Shown here one piece after another: positions 1 through 5,602 of a DNA stretch of 10,061 bases. Positions within the stretch are counted from its first letter, which is position 1. The number at the start of each line of letters is the position of its first letter. Source of the stretch: an uncultured Rickettsiales bacterium. Lineage in GTDB: Bacteria > Pseudomonadota > Alphaproteobacteria > Rickettsiales > Deianiraeaceae. The position numbers were made by a program, and so were the translations under genes. The notes below the pieces were generated by a model. It had not been told where the DNA came from, made no database searches, and saw only the letters and a list, made by a program, of their open reading frames with translations. The DNA lies in assembly GCA_946544555.1 (NCBI GenBank), contig CAMNMI010000028.1, positions 1-10,061 of the forward strand. Direction: 5' to 3'.

Positions 1-51
1 CTCCAACGATATACGTTGACTCTCTAAAATTGAAATCAGAAAACTTGTTTT

Positions 52-828
52 ATGTCACCACTGGACGCATCGTTGTCAATATTGTTTGGGCTCATTTTTG
101 GTAGCTTTGCAAGTTGCATTGGGTGGAGATTATTCAATGACAAAAAGCATATCACAGGCAAAGGTTCTGGCCGTTCCGTCTGCTGTTTCTGCGGGCACAA
201 ACTTGGTTTTCTGGATTTAATACCGCTGTTTAGTTTTATCTGTCTTCGCGGAAGGTGTAGATACTGCAAAAAGAAAATTCCACTGCTACATATTTTCGCT
301 GAAATTCTGGTTCCATCATCATTTCTTTTGTCGGCATATTTGTTTGACGGGATAAACCAGCAGAGTGTCCTTCTGGCCGTCATCGCATGGTGTTTGATAA
401 CCCAGTCAATCGTTGATTGTCGCGTCATGATGTCATCAGATGTAATCCACATAATTACATTCGTTGCCGCTTTTTTATTAGCCAAAACCTTTGAAATTCC
501 AAACAAGGAAATTGCAATTATGATAGTCATGGTGTTCTTCCTATTCGTTGCATTAGGCCAAATCATGAAAATTGTCCTCAAAAAAGACAGCTTGGGCTTT
601 GGGGATGTAAAACTTTTTGTCGCATTGGCACCAGTTATGAATTTGAATGATTTCATTCTTTTCCTCGGCTTGACCGGCTTTTCTGGGATAGTTTTTTACA
701 TTATCAAGAACAAAGTTATTCCACTTTTGATGCACGATAAATCAAGTAAAAACAAGGAATTTCCATTTATACCTGCAATAGCTTTTGGTTTTATACTTGA
801 CATGTGTATAAAAATAACTATAATTTAA
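52..828 (+). CDS. pilD: Prepilin peptidase (A24 family, PilD/GspO-like)
   Basis: Inner-membrane aspartic protease, 258 residues, that cleaves the leader of type IV pilin-like or type II pseudopilin precursors and usually N-methylates the new end. Seen: a membrane-embedded N-terminus with the family's GSF motif (residues 17-19); a cytoplasmic loop with a zinc-type cysteine set (C44/C45, C47, C69, C72); the two catalytic aspartates, D122 in a short D-x5 motif and D185 in GFGDVKL; about seven or eight hydrophobic segments; and the C-terminal FPFIPAIAFG block (about 238-247). Length is normal for bifunctional family members. Oddity: the Ile-Pro that usually follows the first catalytic Asp is Ser-Ser (128-129). 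ATG at 52 is the first possible start after an in-frame stop at 25-27, and the N-terminus fits the family. No Shine-Dalgarno is visible. It lies 13 bp upstream of the secretin gene, implying one operon for a pilus or secretion system. Confidence 0.93.
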   Translation: MSPLDASLSILFGLIFGSFASCIGWRLFNDKKHITGKGSGRSVCCFCGHKLGFLDLIPLFSFICLRGRCRYCKKKIPLLHIFAEILVPSSFLLSAYLFDGINQQSVLLAVIAWCLITQSIVDCRVMMSSDVIHIITFVAAFLLAKTFEIPNKEIAIMIVMVFFLFVALGQIMKIVLKKDSLGFGDVKLFVALAPVMNLNDFILFLGLTGFSGIVFYIIKNKVIPLLMHDKSSKNKEFPFIPAIAFGFILDMCIKITII

Positions 829-841
829 GTACTTGTTTACC

Positions 842-2689
842 ATGAAGGAGAAAAAGACATTAAATAAAGTTGTTGCTTCAACAATGTTGTTTTTGCCATT
901 GAGCACACTAAGTAGTTGTGGTTATCACGTTGACCAATTTTTATATCACGATGCAGAATTGAGGTTGCATGAGTATGAAATTGCTGCAAAAATTAGAAAT
1001 ACAGATGGTAAAAAAATACAAGCAAGTAAAAAAGCAGGAATAAAAGTCATGCAGGCATCCGATGCAATATATGCGCCTGAGGAACCAAAAGCAATAGAGG
1101 ATAAGATTGTATCAATTAATGTCACAGAGGAAGTTCCTATTGTTGACTTGATTATGGAACTTGCCAGAATGTCAGGCACAGACGTTCAGATTGACCCAAC
1201 AATCACAGGTGGTGTCAACTTGAATGTCAAGGATAAACCTCTGCGTTATGTCTTTAACCGTATTTGTGGTCTATCAGACACTCGCTACAAGGAGAAGAAT
1301 GGTATTTTGATTTTTGAAAAAGATTTTCCTTTCGCAAAGACATATGAGTTGAACTTCTTAGACATGACAAGAAGCACATCGTCATCAATATCTCTGAATA
1401 CTTCTGGATTGAGTGAAAGTTCATCAGGTGGTGGTAGTTCAAGTATTTCAACGTCATCAAATGATACTTTCTGGGATGATGTTGTGAATGACATTAAACA
1501 AATCATTGAATCATCAGATGGAAGAAGCAAGCTTTACACAGAAAAGGCAGAAGAAATTCAGGATGAAATTCGTATTGCAGAGGAAAAGAAAAATGCACTT
1601 GATGATGGAAAGAGTGAAAATAAAGAAGATAAGAAAAAAGACAAAAAGAATGACAAAGATGTAAGTGGGAGCATCAGATTGAACAAGAGGGCCGGATTGA
1701 TAACAATCACGGCTGACGAGAAAGCACACAGATTGATTGAAAAGTATCTTGCAGAAGTTCGCAGAAAAGCAACAGCTCAGGTCTTGATTGAAATGCGTTT
1801 CTTGGAAATTAATTTGAGCAAGACATACGAAGCAGGTATTGATTGGAGTAAAGTCAGCTTGCTTGGTGCAGCAGGAAATGCAGCAACAACAGGATTGTCA
1901 ACGTTGACGAACCCATCAATAGGAAGCATTGTGTTCTCAAAGGGAATTAATGCAACTGCAAACTTGTTTGAACAGTTTGGTTCAACAAGGACGTTGTCAA
2001 ACCCAAGAATAAATGCGTTCAACAACCAGCCAGCTGTGATGAGCTTCACAACAAATCATGTGTATTTCAAAATTGAATCAGAGGTGACACAACCTACAAC
2101 ATCATCTTCTGGTGCAGTGGTTCCTGGTTACAGAAACATTAAGGCAGAATCACAAACAATGCCACTTGGCGTTATAATGTCGGTATTACCATCAATAGAC
2201 CTTGACAAGAGGGAGATTGTACTGAACATGAGACCTACAATCTCAAAACTGGAAAAAACAGTGCAAGACCCATCAACAACGATGTTGCTGAACTATGACG
2301 AAAATGGTAATAAGATTGATACATCTGACAGCAGCCAGTTGGATAAAACAGACGCCACAAATCAAAACAATCCAATTCCAGTTGCCAACCTTCGTGAGTT
2401 TGACACAATCTTGAAGTTGAAAGATGGCCAAACCGCTGTCATTGGTGGATTTACTGAAAGGAAAAAGACAACTGTTGAAAACGGTGTTCCATTCTTGAGG
2501 GCATTACCACTGATTGGAAACTTGTTCGCACACAAGACAGACGAAGTCAGTTCTGTTGAGACAGTCATTCTTGTCAGAGCTACAATCGTTGATAATGGTG
2601 GTAAAGAGATGACGGAATACGAGAGAGGTATTTACGATACATTCTCAGATGACCCTCGTCTTGGCGAGACATACAGTGATGCAAGATAA
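842..2689 (+). CDS. Outer-membrane secretin lipoprotein (MshL/PilQ/GspD family)
   Basis: Secretins form the ring pore through which a type IV pilus or type II secretion substrate crosses the outer membrane. The 615-residue product starts with a lipoprotein signal peptide (lipobox LSSC, lipidated C26, Gly at +2). Next come an N-terminal secretin domain (about 87-160), a Ser/Gly-rich stretch (177-207), an FWDD motif (210-213) typical of MshL-like proteins, a highly charged Lys/Glu insert (about 227-273), a second N-domain (about 276-340), and the secretin barrel (about 372-583). The barrel contains TLSNPRINAFNNQPA, then PIPVANLREFDT, DGQTAVIGGF and VPFLRALPLIGNLF, all diagnostic of the family. 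A TTG at 833 is in frame, but ATG at 842 gives the better signal peptide. Lipidation and the FWDD block suggest MshL or PilQ rather than GspD. It sits between the prepilin peptidase (13 bp) and dapB (1 bp), so probably cotranscribed. Confidence 0.93.
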   Translation: MKEKKTLNKVVASTMLFLPLSTLSSCGYHVDQFLYHDAELRLHEYEIAAKIRNTDGKKIQASKKAGIKVMQASDAIYAPEEPKAIEDKIVSINVTEEVPIVDLIMELARMSGTDVQIDPTITGGVNLNVKDKPLRYVFNRICGLSDTRYKEKNGILIFEKDFPFAKTYELNFLDMTRSTSSSISLNTSGLSESSSGGGSSSISTSSNDTFWDDVVNDIKQIIESSDGRSKLYTEKAEEIQDEIRIAEEKKNALDDGKSENKEDKKKDKKNDKDVSGSIRLNKRAGLITITADEKAHRLIEKYLAEVRRKATAQVLIEMRFLEINLSKTYEAGIDWSKVSLLGAAGNAATTGLSTLTNPSIGSIVFSKGINATANLFEQFGSTRTLSNPRINAFNNQPAVMSFTTNHVYFKIESEVTQPTTSSSGAVVPGYRNIKAESQTMPLGVIMSVLPSIDLDKREIVLNMRPTISKLEKTVQDPSTTMLLNYDENGNKIDTSDSSQLDKTDATNQNNPIPVANLREFDTILKLKDGQTAVIGGFTERKKTTVENGVPFLRALPLIGNLFAHKTDEVSSVETVILVRATIVDNGGKEMTEYERGIYDTFSDDPRLGETYSDAR

Positions 2690-2690
2690 T

Positions 2691-3416
2691 ATGGTAGAGC
2701 GTAAAATTGTAGTTGGAGTTGTTGGCTCAAATGGCAGAATGGGACAAGAAATCTTGTCCGTTCTTGCTTCAAAGTGCATCAAAACCTTGACATGTGATAA
2801 TGGTGATAGCAAATCAGAACTGTTTGACAAAGCTGATATTGTCATTGATTTTTCTTCCGCAGAAGGATTAAAAGAGTGCTTGAAAGAGGCAGTCAGAACA
2901 AAAAAGCCATTGGTTAGTGGCTCAACTCCGATGTCCGATGAATTGCGCAATGAGATTGAAAAAGCAAGTAAAGAAACAAGAATTTTTTGGTCAAGCAATA
3001 CATCAATAGGCGTTGCAATTTGCAAGAAGGCCGTAGCAATGTTGGCAAATGAGCTTGCCGATTATGACTGCGAACTTGTTGAAATCCATCATAACAAAAA
3101 AAAAGATGCTCCATCCGGAACAGCAAGAACATTAGCCGAAACAGTTGCAAAAGCCCGTGGACTTAGCAATGATGTCATTTGTTATGAAAATAATCACGAA
3201 AGAAAAAAAGATCAGATATGCATTTCATCTGTTCGCGGAGGATGCGTTTTTGGTGAGCACGAAATAATGTTCTTGGGACAAAATGACTCAATAACAATCA
3301 AGCACACAGCATATAATCGTCGTTTGTTCGCGACAGGAGCAGTTGAGTGTGCGCTAAAACTAATCAACAAAACAGAAAACGGTTTTTACACCATTGAAGA
3401 TTTGTTCAATTTGTGA
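2691..3416 (+). CDS. dapB: 4-hydroxy-tetrahydrodipicolinate reductase DapB
   Basis: Cytoplasmic NAD(P)H-dependent enzyme of the diaminopimelate/lysine pathway, acting after DapA; its product feeds peptidoglycan and lysine synthesis. The 241-residue protein has the nucleotide-binding GSNGRMG (G12, G15, G18), IDFSS (52-56), the catalytic HH pair H133-H134 with K137, the substrate-binding DAPSGTA (139-145), and the C-terminal VRGGCVFGEHE and HTAYNRRLFATGA blocks. Length is normal. I chose ATG 2691, which puts the Rossmann start nine residues in and follows the secretin stop by one base; ATG 2679 (11-bp overlap) is a possible alternative. A more upstream ATG at 2649 would overlap the secretin by 41 bp and add residues unlike DapB. 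An A9 tract (3096-3104) lies in the catalytic-loop codons. The 3' end overlaps the convergent antiporter-like gene by 11 bp. A biosynthesis gene following pilus genes is an unusual arrangement. Confidence 0.95.
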   Translation: MVERKIVVGVVGSNGRMGQEILSVLASKCIKTLTCDNGDSKSELFDKADIVIDFSSAEGLKECLKEAVRTKKPLVSGSTPMSDELRNEIEKASKETRIFWSSNTSIGVAICKKAVAMLANELADYDCELVEIHHNKKKDAPSGTARTLAETVAKARGLSNDVICYENNHERKKDQICISSVRGGCVFGEHEIMFLGQNDSITIKHTAYNRRLFATGAVECALKLINKTENGFYTIEDLFNL

Positions 3417-4848
3417 GGTTGTTTAAATAGCCCACAAACATTGCGCCGAGGACCACAAACAAAACGATAAATGCAACCGCCGCAATGAAGATTTTGTTCG
3501 TGCAAATTTTCACACTTCTTGACTGATTTCTTGTCAAAATTTGCATGATAAATCCAAAACACGCACCAATGTCAATAGCAAATCCAACTATAACAATCGC
3601 AGCCCAAACCGGTGAATATGCAGAATTTATCACAGCAATCAAAGAATACCATTTTGACATAAACACCATCGTAAATGGCATGCCGGATATAATAAATAGT
3701 AGCAATGCAAAGGCGAATTTATAGCCACTATTTATCGCCGACAAGTCTGACTTTTTGATGTCAACAATCCCAAAATTGCACTGGAATTTATATGTCATTG
3801 CCAGCATGCAGGCCTTTATCAGAGAGGTTGAAACTATTGATAGCGCCACACCGATTGTCATCATCGCGTTGTTGAAATATGGTACACAGAATGCAAACAG
3901 CGATGTTTGCGCGAACGCCAGCGATACAATAAAGTGTACCACTGATTTTGTCGTAAATGCCATGACATTGAAGAACAAAAATCCTATTCCTCCGCAGATT
4001 TTCAGCACCATATTCAGATATTCATTGTCCGCAACAATGGTTGTTCCAAAGAGTGAAATCACCATTTTCATTATGAAAAATGGATACACGATTGACGATA
4101 TTCCAGCTACAACAAACAGATATTTCAACTGCAAGCTTTTGTAAATTCCAAACAGCACATTGTGCAATGGATATACACCAAGTTTAAACATTATTGCCAG
4201 TAAAAAGAGAACATACATCGCATTTACTGTTTTGTTGTCTTTCAATGTTGACAAAGAACTTCTGATAATATCCAAATTCAAATTGCCAGTAATTTGATAC
4301 AAAACACCAGCCGCAAGCAGAAAAATTACCCCAGCAAAGCTACTCAAAATCATGTAGTTATACGCATTTTTCACGCACTCAGCTCTGCTCCCATGCGCGT
4401 AAATAATGTAGTTCGTGATGCAGACAATCTCAAAAAAAACATAACTGTTGAAGATGTCGTTTGTCAGAACAATACCATTGGCACCGCAGAGCATAATGCA
4501 AACAAAGCCACTGAATGCGTAATCCGTGCCGCCTTTCCATGTGGTCGCAAAGAACAAAATTGACATCAAAAACAGTGCCATCACCATGATTGACCTGACA
4601 AGATTTACTTTCAACTCAATTCCCATGGCCTTTGACCAGTTGCCGATGACGGAATAGTATGTCTCTCCCCTGATCAGATTTAGCCTATAAGTTGCATAAA
4701 CAGTGAAACAGAGCATCAAAAATGACAGCCCCATATATGCAAGATTGATGACTTTTGGTTTTCTGTCGCGCACCATGAATGAGCAAAATCCCATCAACAG
4801 TGGAACAAGAATTGAAATAAGATGTATATTCTGCACAAATCTTAGCAT
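3406..4848 (-). CDS. Proton-translocating antiporter-like membrane subunit (MrpD/NuoN/NuoM family)
   Basis: Polytopic inner-membrane protein of 480 residues, with about 13-14 hydrophobic segments. It is a member of the family shared by Mrp Na+/H+ antiporter subunits A and D and complex I subunits NuoL/M/N. Seen: TNDIFNSYVFFE with the buried glutamate E140; FKLGVYPLH with the channel lysine K222 and H229; a lysine K345 in the TSLIKA helix; and SGMPFTMVFMSKW with K399. The D-I-F-N-S-Y-V-F-F-E stretch is closest to MrpD as I know the family. Oddities: the WLP motif usually following PLH is absent, and the next helix has Ile/Ser near 250-254 where MrpD has a lysine. No other Mrp or Nuo gene is visible nearby; upstream is the divergent intergenic region. 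ATG 4848 gives a plausible hydrophobic N-terminus. No ribosome site is evident. Family assignment is firm; the exact complex is not. Confidence 0.85.
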   Translation of the reverse strand: MLRFVQNIHLISILVPLLMGFCSFMVRDRKPKVINLAYMGLSFLMLCFTVYATYRLNLIRGETYYSVIGNWSKAMGIELKVNLVRSIMVMALFLMSILFFATTWKGGTDYAFSGFVCIMLCGANGIVLTNDIFNSYVFFEIVCITNYIIYAHGSRAECVKNAYNYMILSSFAGVIFLLAAGVLYQITGNLNLDIIRSSLSTLKDNKTVNAMYVLFLLAIMFKLGVYPLHNVLFGIYKSLQLKYLFVVAGISSIVYPFFIMKMVISLFGTTIVADNEYLNMVLKICGGIGFLFFNVMAFTTKSVVHFIVSLAFAQTSLFAFCVPYFNNAMMTIGVALSIVSTSLIKACMLAMTYKFQCNFGIVDIKKSDLSAINSGYKFAFALLLFIISGMPFTMVFMSKWYSLIAVINSAYSPVWAAIVIVGFAIDIGACFGFIMQILTRNQSRSVKICTNKIFIAAVAFIVLFVVLGAMFVGYLNNLTN

Positions 4849-4885
4849 CTAATTGATGTGAAAATAAGAAAATTTATTTGCAAGA

Positions 4886-5002
4886 ATGAAAATGTGTTGT
4901 GCCGCCCGCGGCCACGCCCTCGCCGTTTGGCACCGCTACGCTCCTCCTCGCTGCACTCGGCGGCCAAATGCGTTCCGCGCTGGCGCAATCAACAATTTTC
5001 AT
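4886..5002. repeat. GC-rich imperfect palindromic element (REP/MITE-like candidate)
   Basis: Between two divergent genes, a block at 4901-4985 is about 75% G+C by hand count, abrupt against AT-rich flanks. Its ends are exact inverted repeats: ATGAAAAT at 4886-4893 pairs with ATTTTCAT at 4995-5002. Inner arms also pair: TTTGGC at 4926-4931 with GCCAAA at 4963-4968. Between these, GTTGTGCCGCCCGCGG on the left pairs with bulges to CCGCGCTGGCGCAATCAAC on the right. The 31-nt apical part contains the CGCTCCTCCTCGCTGC stretch. Such GC-rich near-palindromes in AT-rich bacterial genomes are usually interspersed repeats (REP or palindromic-element type), but with one copy visible that remains inference. 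It has no oligo-T tail and does not look like a tRNA. Confidence 0.6.
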
Positions 5003-5009
5003 CACATGA

Positions 5010-5038
5010 TTGACAAATTAATCAAAAATTGATAAACT
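5010..5038 (+). promoter_or_regulatory. Sigma70-like promoter of the acidic-protein gene
   Basis: A consensus -35 TTGACA (5010-5015) is followed after 17 bp by TAAACT (5033-5038), a 4/6 match to the -10 box. Transcription would begin near 5045, leaving a leader of about 18 nt before ATG 5063. It lies eight bases past the GC-rich palindrome. Read by eye only. Confidence 0.5.
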
Positions 5039-5062
5039 TTTATCTGTTTAAATGAAAAGTAT

Positions 5063-5602
5063 ATGGAGCCATATCCAGAAGAAGATTACAATTATTCGTA
5101 TGAACATGATGTCAGAGAGATAATAGAAAAATCAAAAGAGGATACTCGTGTCAGGAGTTTTTACGATCCAAAAACAAATACTTGGGAAGTTGAAATTAAT
5201 TATGGTGATTATATTTTTAATGGAACAGTATCGTCAGAAGGAGTACCAACTAACGGTGTAATCGTGCACGAAAATGAAGATATAAATTTCAATAAGAATG
5301 AAAAGCTATCACCAAAAGGTTTTGCACACACTATTATGTGTATCTTTCAAGACAAGATAAATGAAAGAATTCAGAAATGCTATGCAGAAGAGGAAGAAGA
5401 GGAAGAAGAATGTAATGCTTCTACTAGATATATAAATGATCGTGATATTATACAAGAGGAAGATGGAGAGAGTAGTAGCGAGGAAGAAGGTAATGTTATT
5501 CATGAAGAACCTACACAACCAATCCAACAACATCAAAATCAATCAAATCTGAACTTAAAGAGTAACCGAAATCGCAAATTTGGTCGGAGTAATAGTAAAT
5601 AA
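5063..5602 (+). CDS. Unrecognised acidic protein with a Glu tract and Q/N-rich basic tail
   Basis: 179 residues; I do not recognise the family. No signal peptide or membrane segment is evident. Residues 1-107 look foldable: a charged N-terminal helix (about 15-30), then probable beta strands (FYDPKTNTWEVEINYGDYIF onwards, and NGTVSSEGVPTNGVIVHEN) that vaguely recall a degenerate MORN/YwqK-like repeat (weak inference). Residues 109-116 are eight Glu codons in a row (5387-5410), followed by an acidic, Ser-rich linker (131-149). From residue 150 the composition switches to Gln/Asn and then Arg/Lys-rich (NRNRKFGRSNSK). That tail is exactly the part lying antisense over the 3' end of the megatron gene (5511-5602). 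A credible promoter lies upstream. Codons look more AT-rich than in dapB or the secretin gene. A real gene is likely but its role is unknown. Confidence 0.62.
   Translation: MEPYPEEDYNYSYEHDVREIIEKSKEDTRVRSFYDPKTNTWEVEINYGDYIFNGTVSSEGVPTNGVIVHENEDINFNKNEKLSPKGFAHTIMCIFQDKINERIQKCYAEEEEEEEECNASTRYINDRDIIQEEDGESSSEEEGNVIHEEPTQPIQQHQNQSNLNLKSNRNRKFGRSNSK

Noticed and set aside
1..104. End of an upstream gene, open in frame 3 to a stop at 102-104
   Set aside because: It would overlap the prepilin peptidase by 53 bp. Frames 1 and 2 also close nearby (25-27 and 17-19), so the true end of any upstream gene cannot be chosen from this fragment.
36..656. 206-codon open frame on the minus strand opposite the prepilin peptidase
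   Set aside because: It lies wholly antisense to a gene with clear catalytic motifs, and its translation shows no domain or coherent hydrophobic pattern.
2649..2690. Longer DapB start at ATG 2649
   Set aside because: The extra 14 residues do not resemble DapB N-termini and overlap the secretin 3' end by 41 bp; ATG 2691 fits the Rossmann start.
4901..4985. Intrinsic terminator
   Set aside because: The arms are long and interrupted, the loop is large, no T-run follows, and it lies between two divergent gene starts where no terminator is needed.
4895..4990. tRNA or small structured RNA gene in the GC-rich block
   Set aside because: No T-loop GTTCNANNC motif with a matching acceptor stem and no anticodon arm could be placed; the symmetry is that of one long imperfect palindrome.
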